From CADEED01 sp963711635 (GTDB lineage: Bacteria > Pseudomonadota > Gammaproteobacteria > Steroidobacterales > Steroidobacteraceae), in NCBI GenBank assembly GCA_963711635.1, contig CAVQEZ010000012.1, positions 1-64,000 on the forward strand: a DNA stretch of 64,000 bases. The letters are read 5' to 3'. The notes below the pieces were generated by a model. It was not told the DNA's origin and made no database searches. It saw only the letters and a list, made by a program, of their open reading frames with translations. The position numbers were made by a program, and so were the translations under genes. Shown here one piece after another: positions 35,927-46,187 of the stretch (its first letter is position 1; each line of letters opens with the position of its first letter).

Positions 35927-36394
35927 TCAATTGGGACGTGAGTCGGGGTCTTCGAACAGCAGGTGTTCCATGCGCGCGCAGGCCTGTTCCTGTCCGGGCT
36001 GACTCGACAACACCATCAACACCAGCCACTTGAGGCGATCGATATCCACGTCGTCGCCGTCGAGCGCGACCAGGCGGTCGATGACGATCTCACGCTGCAG
36101 CGGGGAGAGAATGCCCTCACGCTCCAGTTGCAATAGATAGCCGCGGCAGGCCGTCGAGATGCGCTCCAGCTCGTCGCCGGAGAAAACGCGCAGCGCGCGT
36201 GAGGACATGTCCGGACGCGAGCGCTCGCCCGCGAGATCTGCCAGCCAGTCGAGCGCGCGTTCGACGTTGTGGCGGCCGAAGCCGGCACGTTCGAGGTCGG
36301 CGGCCAGCGCTTCCCGCTCCGGCACTTCAGGCGCTTCCGCCATCATGTACTGGTCGAATACGTAGATAAGGATGTCTAGAACACTTCCGGTCAT
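35927..36394 (-). CDS. smg: Smg/DUF494 family protein
   Basis: 155 aa. VLDILIYVFDQYMMAEAPEV and FSGDELERISTACRGYLLQL match the Smg family, named from its place next to dprA in E. coli. KWLVLMVLSSQPGQEQACAR and MEHLLFED close the family. No biochemical role is established. It overlaps dprA by ATGA upstream and precedes topA by 3 bp, forming dprA-smg-topA. Confidence 0.9.
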   Translation of the reverse strand: MTGSVLDILIYVFDQYMMAEAPEVPEREALAADLERAGFGRHNVERALDWLADLAGERSRPDMSSRALRVFSGDELERISTACRGYLLQLEREGILSPLQREIVIDRLVALDGDDVDIDRLKWLVLMVLSSQPGQEQACARMEHLLFEDPDSRPN

Positions 36395-37539
36395 GGAGTC
36401 GCCGTAGAAACTAATTGTCCCGCCATGCGGCTGTATCGGCCGCCGGGATGCGGCGCCACGTGCCCGTCGAGCTCCAGAATCAGCAGCATCGAAGCGATCG
36501 ATTCGCTGTTCAAACCCGTGCGATCGATCAAGCTCTCGACGCTTGCCGGCTCGAAGGCGAGCGCATCTAACAGGATTTTGTAATCCTTGTCCAACCCGCT
36601 GCCCGCGCCGCGCGCCGCTGGCGGGCCCTTGCCCGTGCTCACAAGTAGTTGGTCGGAAAGGGAAATCTTCAGCTCGGCCAACACGTCCTCGACGCCTTCC
36701 ACCAATTTCGCTCCCTGGCGGATCAATTGGTGGCAGCCGCGGGCGAGGGGGTTGTGGATAGAACCAGGGATCGCGAACACCTCGCGACCCGCCATGCCGG
36801 CGAGCCGGGCCGTGATCAGCGAGCCCGATCTTTGCGCCGCTTCCACGACCAGGGTGCCATGTGCCAGCCCGGCGATGATGCGATTGCGCTGCGGGAAGTG
36901 GGCTTTCAGGGCCGGGGTGCCGGGAGGAAATTCCGTGATCAATGCTCCCGAAGCTTCGATCCGCGCGGCCAGCGCCTCGTGCTCCTTCGGATAGAGGCTA
37001 TCCAGGCCACATCCGAGTACCGCGACGGTGACGCCCCCGGCCGCGAGCGCACCTTCATGGCAGGCCGCGTCGATCCCGAGGGCCAGACCACTGGTGATGC
37101 CCAGCCCCATGCGGGCGAAACTCATCGCGAACTCGCGCGCGGTGGCGCGCCCACCGGCCGTGGGATTGCGACTGCCGACCATGGCCAGCTGCGGTTCGCT
37201 CAGCGAGGCCACGCTGCCGCGTACGTACAGCACGGCCGGCGCGTCCGGCGAGCGCCGCAACAACCCGGGATACCCGTCTTGCGTGCAGGCCAGCAAGCGG
37301 CAGCCGGATGTTTCCAGCCAGCGCAGGTCGGCATCGACGCCAGCGAGGTCGGGCGCCGCCAGCGACTCTATGACGGTGGTAGTTAGTCCAAGGGCCGCCA
37401 GCGCTGCCGGCTCCGGCCGCTCGAGCAGCTCGAGGTCGGCGCTCACGCGCGCCACCGAGTCGAGCGCGTCGGCGTCGAGTCCCGGCGTACGCGCTGCCAG
37501 CGCGAATCGCCGCCGCTGCTGTTCGGCGCATGCTTCCAT
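36391..37539 (-). CDS. dprA: DNA-processing protein DprA
   Basis: About 382 aa. RecA loader for incoming single-stranded DNA in natural transformation. Rossmann-type core: YPGLLRRSPDAPAVLYVRGS, AMVGSRNPTAGGRATAREFA, GLALGIDAACHEGAL, VAVLGCGLDSLYPKEHEAL, TPALKAHFPQRNRIIAGLA, HGTLVVEAAQRSGSL. A winged-helix C-terminus (LIDRTGLNSESIASMLLILE) is present. I choose ATG 37539 because a terminator hairpin for the upstream LysM gene spans the alternative start at 37569. Intact. Confidence 0.92.
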   Translation of the reverse strand: MEACAEQQRRRFALAARTPGLDADALDSVARVSADLELLERPEPAALAALGLTTTVIESLAAPDLAGVDADLRWLETSGCRLLACTQDGYPGLLRRSPDAPAVLYVRGSVASLSEPQLAMVGSRNPTAGGRATAREFAMSFARMGLGITSGLALGIDAACHEGALAAGGVTVAVLGCGLDSLYPKEHEALAARIEASGALITEFPPGTPALKAHFPQRNRIIAGLAHGTLVVEAAQRSGSLITARLAGMAGREVFAIPGSIHNPLARGCHQLIRQGAKLVEGVEDVLAELKISLSDQLLVSTGKGPPAARGAGSGLDKDYKILLDALAFEPASVESLIDRTGLNSESIASMLLILELDGHVAPHPGGRYSRMAGQLVSTATP

Positions 37540-37550
37540 TGCCACAGCGT

Positions 37551-37583
37551 AAAACGAAAGGGCCAGCACACTGGCTGGCCCTT
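37551..37583 (-). terminator. Intrinsic terminator after the LysM gene
   Basis: On the minus strand AAGGGCCAGC pairs with GCTGGCCCTT around a CAGTGT loop and is followed by TCGTTTT. The hairpin starts about 26 bp after the LysM stop codon. It overlaps the ATG at 37569, which supports the downstream dprA start. Confidence 0.75.
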
Positions 37584-37608
37584 ACTCGTCTGAATGTCGA
37601 GAAATGCG

Positions 37609-38854
37609 TCAGTTGGGGTTGTAGACCCGGTCCGCTACCTGCATCGGCGCGCGTGCGCCGATGACCAGGCCATAACTCACGCGGTCGAACACCTTGAACA
37701 CGATCAGCGTGCCGGCGCGCTCGAAAGGCAGCTCAACCGTCGGGCCGAGCACGTCCTTGCCGAACGGGCGTTTGCCCCAGACGTCGTGCATCACTTCGCC
37801 GCGCTGATCGACGGCCAGCACCGCGCCCGCCGAGAGTCCGTGGCGGTTGCCGCGGTTCAGCACCACGACCTGGTAATTGCCCACCTGGCTGGCCTCATCC
37901 GCGATCGCGATGATCTGACCGTTGATATTCGTGGTCGGCGCATGCGGCTTGAAGGCAAGAGCCTCCTCGCCATCCTGCGACATCAGCCGGTCGCCGCGCA
38001 GCGCTTCGCGTGCGCTTTCCGTGAGCACGGTCTTGGTGATCTCGCCCGGGTTGTTGACGACCGCCGTTGCGACATAGGCGGCCTGGTAGCCGACCAGGTC
38101 GTTGGTCTCGAAATCGACGATGGGCTCGCCGACATGCATTACCGAGAAACGCTGGTTGACCGGAGCATCGAGGTTGCGCACGTAGGCCTCATGACCATGG
38201 CCCCCGATCATGTGACCGTCACGGAACGCCACGATGTGCGGCGACCGCAGCACCTGTTCCTCGGTCACGACACTGGGCTTGGAGAGGAACGCCGCGATGG
38301 CCGCAAATGCCATCGTATCGATCGGCCCCTCGAGATCCTCGCTGCGCAGGCGCGGCTGCAGTCGCGCGCCGCTGTACTGCGAGATGAACACATGCGCGTC
38401 GCCGCCGGCGCCGTATGGCCAGCGAGAGCACGTCACCGGGATAGATGAGGTGTGGATTCTCGACCTGCGGATTGATCTGCCAGATCTCGGGCCAGAACCA
38501 CGGGTCCTTGAGGAACACGGCGGAAATGTCCCACAGCGTGTCGCCACGCTTCACGGCGTAGTTCATCGGCGCATCGGGCCGGATGAGCTGCGACGTCGGG
38601 GCAGGCTGGTCGGCCGGTGCCGGCTCGTTCATGGCGGCGATGGCGGCTTCGGTCGCCGTCATGTCGTCAGCCTTGCCGTTGGCCTCCGACGAGGGAGCGG
38701 CGGCCGGCGCTGACTGCGCAACCTGCTGTTCCTCGGGCGCGGACTGGCAGCCCGCCAAGAGCACGGCGGCAGCCAGGAAGGCCATGAGACCCAAGCGACG
38801 CAATGTCAGAATGCCGAGCACGCGTTGCTCCGTAACTTGTTGATTGAAAAACAT
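37609..38854 (-). CDS. LysM-domain lipoprotein, one frameshift
   Basis: About 415 aa. The signal peptide has a lipobox (LGLMAFLAAAVLLAGC, Cys at about 36), then an Ala/Pro-rich linker. The LysM domain starts around residue 98 (NYAVKRGDTLWDISAVFLKD, YPGDVLSL). At about 38,415 the frame changes; the next frame continues with SEDLEGPIDTMAFAAIAAFL, VTEEQVLRSPHIVAFRDGHM and VVVLNRGNRHGLSAGAVLAV. A similar LysM protein lies next to def/dprA in Pseudomonas (PA0020 position), where its role is unclear. It likely binds peptidoglycan. Confidence 0.83.
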
Positions 38855-38897
38855 CCTCCACTCCTCAACTCTGGGTGGGGCAAGCGGACCCCACTGT

Positions 38898-38903
38898 TAT
38901 AAT
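38898..38903 (+). promoter_or_regulatory. Candidate -10 box of the def-fmt-rsmB operon
   Basis: TATAAT lies in a 184-bp divergent spacer between the LysM gene and def. The -35 region 17 bp upstream is GC-rich and weak (GGGTGGGG), so only the -10 match is strong. Transcription from here would give a leader of about 130 nt before def. Confidence 0.35.
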
Positions 38904-39038
38904 CCGCCCCGGCACGATGGGCTCGATCTATTGTCAAGTCTGTGCACTGGATCACGGGACTCGTGGTTTCCGGCGCCTCGCGCGATCCTTGTCCTCGGTC
39001 GAATCGTCCAAACATTAGCAGCAATCGAGCGGAACTTC

Positions 39039-39578
39039 ATGGCGCGCCTGCAAATTCTTGAGTACCCGGACCCCCGTCTTCGCACCAAGGCAAAGCCTGT
39101 CGAGGTGTTCGATGAGGCGTTGGCGAAGATGGTCGAGGACATGTTCGAAACCATGTATGCGGCTCCCGGGGTGGGGTTGGCCGCCACCCAGGTCGACTTC
39201 CATAAGCGCTTGATCGTCATGGATGTTTCCGAGAACAAGAATGAGCCGCGCGTGTTCTGCAATCCGGAGATCCTGAGCGCCGAAGGGGTCGGAGTAACCG
39301 AGGAAGGCTGCCTGTCGGTGCCGGGCATCTTCGACGAGGTGAAACGCGCGGCCGTGGTCCGCGCCCGCGCCCAGGACGTGACCGGCAAGGTGTTCGAGCT
39401 CGAGCTCGACGGACTCGCCGCCGTGTGCCTGCAGCACGAGATGGATCATCTCGAGGGCAAGCTGTTCGTCGACTACCTTTCCGACCTCAAGCGCGAGCGC
39501 ATCCGCAAGAAGCTCGACAAGGACCGGAAGTCACGCGCCACGCTCGCTCGCGAACCCAGCTCCGCGCGCGCCTATTGA
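39039..39578 (+). CDS. def: Peptide deformylase
   Basis: 179 aa. Removes the formyl group from N-terminal Met of new proteins. Motif 1 GVGLAATQ (residues about 45-52), motif 2 EGCLSVPG (about 88-95, Cys metal ligand), motif 3 QHEMDHLEG (about 132-140, HExxH). The start ATG 39039 is chosen because MARLQILEYPDPRLRTKAKP is the standard N-terminus. It is followed by fmt with 24 bp between them, the usual def-fmt pair. Intact. Confidence 0.97.
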   Translation: MARLQILEYPDPRLRTKAKPVEVFDEALAKMVEDMFETMYAAPGVGLAATQVDFHKRLIVMDVSENKNEPRVFCNPEILSAEGVGVTEEGCLSVPGIFDEVKRAAVVRARAQDVTGKVFELELDGLAAVCLQHEMDHLEGKLFVDYLSDLKRERIRKKLDKDRKSRATLAREPSSARAY

Positions 39579-39602
39579 TGCGTTGACGCCTTCGGGCTTC
39601 CC

Positions 39603-40546
39603 ATGAATTCGTTACGAATCGCGTTTGCGGGCACGCCGCACTTCGCGCTGCCCGCGCTACGGGCGTTGCTGGCTTCGAGACACCAGGTCGTCGGCGTGCT
39701 CACGCAGCCGGATCGGCCGGCCGGGCGCGGTCGTGAATTGCGCGCCTCGCCCATCAAACTACTGGCCGCCAGCCACCCGCCTTGCCGATGGCGCAGCCTC
39801 CAACTCTGAAGAACGCCGAGGGTCGCGCCGGACTCGCCGCGTGGGCGCCGGACCTGCTGGTGGTGGTCGCCTACGGCCTGATCCTGCCGCGCGAGGCGCT
39901 GCAGCTGCCGCGGCTCGGCTGCCTGAACATCCACGGATCCGTGCTGCCGCGCTGGCGCGGGGCCGCTCCGATTCAGCGCGCCCTGCTGGCCGGCGACGTG
40001 GAGACCGGCATCAGCATCATGCAGCTCGATGAAGGCCTCGACACGGGTCCGGTGCTGCTCGAGCGCCGCCGGCCCATCGGCCCGCACGACACGGCCGGCG
40101 ACCTGCACGACGCGCTCGCCGAGCTCGGCGCGGCCGCACTGCTGGAAGCCATCGATGGCCTCGCCTCGGGCACGTTGCTGCCGCGCGCGCAGCCGGCCGA
40201 AGGCGTGACCTATGCGGCCAAGATCGAAAAATCCGAGGCACGCATCGACTGGAACGAGGAGGCCGGGCAGCTCGATCGCAAGATCCGCGCATTCAATCCC
40301 TGGCCGGTGGCCGAGACCCGCCTGGCAGGCGAGAGCCTGCGGCTGTTGCGCGCCGAGGTTGCCGATGCGGCTGCGCGCGCGGCGGAGCCCGGGACGGTGT
40401 TGGGGCTCGCCGATGACGGCCTGCGCATAGCCTGCGGCACCGGCGTGCTCGCGGTGCGTGAGCTGCAACGCGCCGGCAAACGGCCGGTATCGGCGCGCGA
40501 TTTCGCCAACGCGATGCGTCTGGCGGGAATGAGGTTCGGGTCGTGA
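39603..40546 (+). CDS. fmt: Methionyl-tRNA formyltransferase, one frameshift
   Basis: About 314 aa. N-terminal LRIAFAGTPHFALPALRALL and VVGVLTQPDRPAGRG match FMT, then the frame changes at about 39,780 (AASHP/LPMAQPPTLKNA). The second part has GCLNIHGSVLPRWRGAAPIQ, RALLAGDVETGISIMQLDEG (formyl-THF site) and YAAKIEKSEARIDWNEEAGQ. The enzyme formylates initiator Met-tRNA and pairs with Def. Fmt is needed for normal growth in most gammaproteobacteria, so the break is best read as a missing base in the data. It overlaps the rsmB start by 4 bp. Confidence 0.9.
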
Positions 40547-41911
40547 AGCCTGGCCGTGGCCGCGCATCCGGGGCGCGTCGCGCACACGTCATGCGCCGGG
40601 CGCGGAGACCCTGGCGCAGGCCGCACTCGCCGTGCACGAGGTCGTGCACCAGGGACGTTCGGCCGACGCGGCGCTCGAAGCCGCGCAGGCGCGCGTCGAC
40701 AAGGCGGCCGTGCGTGCGATCGCGCTGGGCACGTTGCGCTGGTACCTGCGACTGTTGCCGGCGCTCGAGCCGCTGGTGAGCCGGCCGTTCGCCGAGCTGT
40801 CGCCGCGCCTCGCCGCCCTGCTGGTCACCGCGGCGCACCAGGTGGAATATTCGCGCGGCGCTCCCGAGGCCCAGGTGCATCTCGCGGTCGACGCCAGCCG
40901 CATCGCGGGCGAAGGGCGCGCCAGCGGCGTGGTCAACGCGGTACTGCGCCGCTTCGTGGCGCAGCGCGCCGAGTTGTTAGCCACGGTGGACATCGACGGC
41001 GCCGCGCGGCATGCGCACCCGCGCTGGCTGGTCGACGCGCTCACCGCGGCCTGGGGCGAACGCGCCGAAGTCATGCTCGCGGCTAACAACCAGCACCCGC
41101 CCATGGTATTGCGGCTCGATCCGGCGCAGCTCGGCAGCGAAGATTTCCTGCGCTCGTGGCGCGGGCTGGGTCGCGAGGCGCGCGCCGTCGACTGGAATCC
41201 GGATGCCGTGGTGCTCGAACATCCAGCCGCCGTGCAGATCCTGCCGGGTTTCGAATCCGGCGCGGTCTCCGTGCAGGACTGCGGCGCGCAGCTCGCCGCA
41301 CCGCTGCTGGATGCGCGTGCCGGCATGCGCGTGCTCGATGCCTGCGCCGCGCCGGGCGGCAAGACCCTGCACATCGCCCAGCGCACGCCCGATCTCGGCG
41401 AGCTGGTGGCGGCCGACGACGATGCGCTGCGCCTGCAGCGCGTGCGCGAAAACCTCGAGCGCGGCGGGCGCGATGCGCCTATTGCTCACGGCCGACCTGC
41501 GCGAGCGATCCGCCTTCGCTCGAGCCCGCGTCCTTCGATCGCGTGCTGGTGGACGCGCCCTGTTCGGCCACCGGCGTCATCCGCCGCCATCCCGACATCA
41601 AGCTGCTGCGCCGGCCCGAGGATGCCGCCGCCTTCGCGACCACCCAGCGAAAGATTCTGGCGACCGCCTTCGAACTACTTCGCCCCGGCGGCAGTCTGAT
41701 CTACTGCACCTGCTCGGTACTGCCCGCGGAAAACGAAGCGGTGGTCGCGGCCTTCCTGGCCGGCGAACCCCGCGCCGCCGCGGCCGGCTGGACCGAAAGT
41801 GCACCACGGCCGCCGGGACTGCTGGAACGGACCGTGGGATGGCAGTTGCTGCCGGGTGGCGGCGCAGGCACCGATGGCTTCTACTATGCTTGCCTGCACA
41901 GAGGGAGATAA
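40543..41911 (+). CDS. rsmB: 16S rRNA m5C967 methyltransferase, two frameshifts
   Basis: About 455 aa. GTG 40543 overlaps the fmt stop. Frame changes occur near 40,590 (before APGAETLAQAALAVHEVVHQ) and 41,485. An NusB-like N-terminal domain (RAIALGTLRWYLRLLPALEP) leads to the methyltransferase core. SAM motif: VLDACAAPGGKTLHIAQ; acidic strand LVAADDD; catalytic Cys in LVDAPCSATGVIRRHPDIK and second Cys in IYCTCSVLPAENEAVVAAF. The enzyme methylates C967 of 16S rRNA. The gene ends ahead of the DUF4390 gene by 9 bp. Confidence 0.88.
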
Positions 41912-41920
41912 GGGCAACGA

Positions 41921-42513
41921 ATGCATTCGCGCCGCGCGCATCAGCTTCCTGACGCTGCTCCTGGCGCTCGCGGCGCTGGTCGGTGCCGTGCCCGCGCGGG
42001 CCGATGCGCTCGACGGCCTGCTCGAGGTGAGCTCGGCCTATGCGGTTCCCGAGAACGGCGTGTTCCAGCTGTTCGCGCGCGTCGCCTACCCGGTCAACGA
42101 CGACATCCGCGCCGCGCTCAAGGACGGCCTGATGCTCACCTTCGACCTCGACGTGGTGGTGTCGCGCGAGCGGCGTTTCTGGATGGACGAAGGCGTCGCC
42201 GAATACACGCTCAGGCGCGAGCTCAGCTACCACGCGGTCAGCGACCGTTACGTCGCGCGCGACATGGACGCGCGCAACGGCGGCGAGCAGCACAGTTATG
42301 CCACGCTCGAAGAGGCGCTGCGAGGCACTCGGCACCGTGGACGCCTGGCCGTTCCTGCTGTCGCCGCAGCTGACGGCGAACCGTCAATACCGCGTCAGCC
42401 TGCGCGCCGGCGTGCGGCGCGGCCGCCTGCCCGACACCCTGCGCGTGCTGCTGTTCTGGACCGACGACTGGCATCGCGAGAGTGAGTGGTTCTCATGGTC
42501 CCTGCCGCGCTGA
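41921..42513 (+). CDS. DUF4390 protein, two probable frameshifts
   Basis: A secreted protein of about 195 aa that usually sits between rsmB and ntrY. From ATG 41921 the start would read MHSRRA, then a missing base near 41,938 leads to RISFLTLLLALAALVGAVPA, a clear signal peptide. The DUF4390 core follows: LEVSSAYAVPENGVFQLFAR, LMLTFDLDVVVSRERRFWMD, YTLRRELSYHAVSDRYVA. A second frame change near 42,322 leads to GTVDAWPFLLSPQLTANRQY and LRVLLFWTDDWHRESEWFSW. Function unknown. The end overlaps ntrY by 19 bp. Confidence 0.78.
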
Positions 42514-44756
42514 GGAGGCTGGGCACACTCGGACTCATCGCACTGTGGGTGCTGGTGAGCGGCGGCCTGCTGCTGCTGCTGGCCCTGTCGGTGCAGAACT
42601 CGGTGCAGTTCAGCAAGCTGCAGGCCTGGATCCTGCTCGTCAACGCCATCGCGCGTGGTCACGGTGAGCGTGCTGCTGGCGCGCAAGATCATCGAGCTGG
42701 TGCGCTCGTTTCGCGCGCGGCGTTCCGGGTTCGCGGCTCACGGCGCGCACCGTGGCCATCTTCGGCTCGCTGGTGATCGCGCCGCTGATCATCGTCTATC
42801 TATTCAGCCTCGAGTTCCTGAACCGCGGCATCGACAGCTGGTTCAAGGTCGAGATCAAGCAGGGCCTCACCGACGCGCTGGAACTCTCCAAGTCGGCCAT
42901 GGACGTGCGCATGCGCGAGTACGCGCGCAGCACGCGAGCTGTTCGCCAACCGGCTCGCCGACAGTCCTGCCGCCAACTGGGCCGATCGCCACCGACGCAG
43001 CAGCGCGTCGAGAGCGGCGCGCTCGAAGTCGTGGTATACGGCGCGCTCGGCCAGGTGCTGGCAGCGAGCAGTACCGGCGCCACGTCGACCAGCCTGCCGC
43101 GCTACGCCACCGCGGAAATAACGCGGCCATGGCCGCGCGGCAATCCCTACTGGAGCCTGGAACCGCTGTCGGAAGACGACTACCTGATCAACACCGCGGC
43201 GCCTATCGCGGCTGCACCGGGTCCGAGCGAAGGTCGCTTCGTGGTGGCGCTCTACCCGGTGCCGCCGCAGCTCGCGCGACTATCCGAAGCCGTGCAACAT
43301 TCGTATTCGCAGCACGGCGAACTATCACGCGCAGCGCGAGCCCGTGAAGAACAGCTTTCGTATGACACTCACACTGGTGCTGCTGCTGGCCATGCTCACC
43401 GCCATTTATGGCGCTATCTACTCAGCCGAGAAGCTCACGCGTCCGGTGCAGGACCTGATCGCCGGTACGCGCGCGGTCGGCAAGGGCGACTTCGGCACGC
43501 GCCTGCCGCTGCCGTCGCGCGACGAGATGGGCTTCCTGGTGCACTCGTTCAACGACATGACCAAGCGACTGCGGCGCGCGCGCGAGGAGACCACGCGCAG
43601 CCAGATGGCGGTGGAGCGCGAGCGCGAACGCCTGTCCATCATCCTGGCGCGCCTGTCTACCGGCGTCATCTCCATCGGCCGCGACCTGGTGTTGCGCAGC
43701 GCCAATCACGCCGCCAGCAGCATTCTCGGCGTCGATCTCGACGCAGGGCATCGGCCAGCCGCTCGCGGCACTGGCCGACGAGAATTCGCGCTACGCGCGC
43801 TTCGTCGGCGAAGTGAGCACGCGCCTCGCCAAGGGCGAAGAGGAATGGCGCGAGCAGATGGATCTCAAGCCCGAGATGAGCGGCGCGCGCGTGCTGGTGT
43901 GCGCCTGCACGCCGCTGCCGGGCGACGATCACGCGGAGAGCGAAGCCGAACGCCAGGGCGGCTACGTGATCGTGTTCGACGACATCAGCGCGCTGCTGCA
44001 GGCGCAGCGCGACGCGGCCTGGGGCGAAGTCGCGCGCCGGCTCGCGCACGAGATCAAGAATCCGCTCACGCCGATCCAGCTGTCCGCGGAACGCATGCGG
44101 CGCCGATACCTCGCATCAGATGACGGGCGAGGACGCGCAGATCCTCGACCGCGCCACCTACACCATCGTGCAGCAGGTGGAAGCCATGAAGGCCATGGTG
44201 AACGCCTTCAGCGAATACGCGCGCGCGCCGGACATGAAGGTCACGCGGTTCCCGCTCAATGCGCTGGTGACCGAAGTCGCCGACCTGCACCGCGTGCAGG
44301 AATCCGCCGTGCGCATCGACCTGGAGCTGGATCCGCACATCGAGCAGGTCGAGGCCGACCGCGGCCGCGTGCGCCAGATCCTCAACAATCTCATCGTCAA
44401 CGGCGCCGAGGCCGTGGAGAACTCCGCCGGCCGGCCACGTGGAGCGTCGCCACGCAGGCTGGAAATGGCCGGCGGCGGCGGCTTACGCCACGATTACGGT
44501 AAGTGACAACGGGCCGGGATTTCCGCGCGAAGTGCTCGGACACGCCTTCGACCCCTACGTCACCAGCAAACCCAAGGGCACCGGACTGGGGCTCGCGATC
44601 GTGAAAAAGATCGTCGAGGAGCACGGCGGCCGCGTCGAGGCCGACAATCGGCCCGAAGGCGGCGGGCGCGTGCGTGTATCCTTGCCCGTAACTGACGGAT
44701 CCCGACAGCTGGTCGCGCGCGAACGGCGCGCAGAACCCAGGAAGGAGCGAGCATGA
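42495..44756 (+). CDS. ntrY: NtrY-like sensor histidine kinase, about eight frameshifts
   Basis: About 750 aa. ATG 42495 overlaps the DUF4390 stop. Segments in changing frames: TLGLIALWVLVSGGLLLLLA, SVLLARKIIELVRSF, IFGSLVIAPLIIVYLFSLEF (membrane), a periplasmic domain, a further TM (MTLTLVLLLAMLTAIYGAIY), HAMP (KLTRPVQDLIAGTRAVGKGD), PAS, HisKA with phospho-His in VARRLAHEIKNPLTPIQLSA, and the ATP lid (ITVSDNGPGFPREVLGHAFD, KGTGLGLAIVKKIVEEHGGR). It signals to the adjacent NtrX, often linking nitrogen or envelope state. The number of indels within 2.2 kb is extreme. Confidence 0.85.
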
Positions 44757-46122
44757 GCGCCGCACACATTCTGGTCGTCGATGACGAGGCCGACATTCGC
44801 GGCCTTCTCAAGGAGATTCTCTCCGAGGAAGGTTATGACGTGGACGTCGCCGGCGACGCCGGCCAGGCGCGCGCCTCGCGCGCACGGCAACTCCCCGATC
44901 TCGTACTGCTCGACATCTGGATGCCCGACACCGACGGCATCACGCTGCTGCGCGAATGGCAGGGCGCAGCCGGCCGAATCCTCCTGCCCGGTGGTCATGA
45001 TGTCCGGCCACGGCACGGTCGAAACCGCGGTCGAGGCCACGCGCCTCGGCGCCTTCGATTTCGTCGAGAAGCCGCTGTCGCTGCAGAAGCTGCTGCGCAC
45101 CGTCGAGCGCGCGCTGGAAGCCGGCAAGCGCAAGCGCCACGCCGGCAAGTTGTTAGCCGCTTCGCCCGGCGTGCCGGTGGGCCGCAGCCGCGTCATGCAG
45201 CAGCTGCGCGCCGACCTGGCGCAGATCGCCGGCAACGATTCACCCGTGCTGCTGGTCGGTGAGACCGGCACCGGCCGCGAAGCGTTCGCGCGCTTCATTC
45301 ACGATGCCAGTCCGCGCGCGGCGCGGCCGTTCGTCACGCTGATCTCGAGCACGCTGCGCGGCGACGGCGCCGAGCAGGTGCTGTTCGGCACCGAGTCCGG
45401 CGGGCAGGTTGCGCCCGGCGTTCTGGAACGCGCCGGCGCCGGCACGCTGTTCGTCAACGAGCTCGAGGATCTGCCGCCGCAGGCGCAGCGTGCCTTGTTA
45501 GGTACGCTCGAGAGCGGCCAGTTCACGCGCGTCGGCGGCAACACGCCGGTGACCTTCAAGGCGCGCATGCTGTCCTCCGCGCGGCCCGGCATCGAGACGC
45601 GCAGCGACGATTTCCGCCGCGACCTGCTCGCGCATCTGAATACGCTGATCGTGCGCGTGCCGCCGCTGCGCGAATACACCGAGGACGTGCCCGACCTGCT
45701 GCGCCACTACGTCGATCGCATGGTCGACGGCGAAGGGCTCGCAGTTCCGCAAGTTCAGCGTGGCCGCGCAGAACCGGCTGCGCAACTATCCCTGGCCCGA
45801 CAACGTGCGCGAGCTCAAGAACCTCGTGCAGCGCCTGCTGTTGCAGGGCGGCGGCGAAGAGATCCGGCTCGAGGAAATCGAGCGCGAGCTGGCCGCGCAG
45901 GCGCCCACCGCCGAGCCGCTGGTCAAGCAGGACCTGCTGGCGCTGCCGCTGCGCGAGGCGCGCGAGCAATTCGAACGCGCCTATCTACAACAGCAGCTGC
46001 TGCTGTGTAACGGCAAGGTGGGCCAGCTCGCCAAGCGCGTCGGCATGGAGCGCACGCACCTGTATCGCAAGCTGCGCTCGCTCGGCGTCGACTTCCGCAA
46101 CATCACCGACGAAGTGGAATAG
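44753..46122 (+). CDS. ntrX: NtrX-like response regulator with degenerate AAA+ domain, two frameshifts
   Basis: About 456 aa. Receiver: ILVVDDEADIRGLLKEILSE with phospho-Asp in LVLLDIWMPDTDG and MSGHGTVETAVEATRLGAFD. Frame changes at about 44,972 and 45,750. The AAA+ domain is altered: Walker A VLLVGETGTGREAFA has Arg in place of the usual Lys, Walker B is GTLFVNELEDLP (Asp replaced by Asn), and the GAFTGA loop is absent (VLFGTESGGQVAPGVLERAG). The Fis-type HTH (LAKRVGMERTHLYRKLRSLG) is intact. These changes lie within a clean frame, so they are real. It probably regulates without activating sigma-54. Confidence 0.88.
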
Positions 46123-46140
46123 TAAGTCTTCGCATCATGG

Positions 46141-46164
46141 ACGCCCCCGTTTCGGGGGCGTTTT
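46141..46164 (+). terminator. Intrinsic terminator after ntrX
   Basis: ACGCCCCCG (46141-46149) pairs perfectly with CGGGGGCGT (46153-46161) around TTT and is followed by TTT. It is 19 bp after the ntrX stop. It also falls after the corrected stop of the convergent SmpA-like gene (46188), consistent with termination between convergent genes. Confidence 0.85.
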
Positions 46165-46187
46165 CCGTAGTGGCGCGCAGCGCCTGA

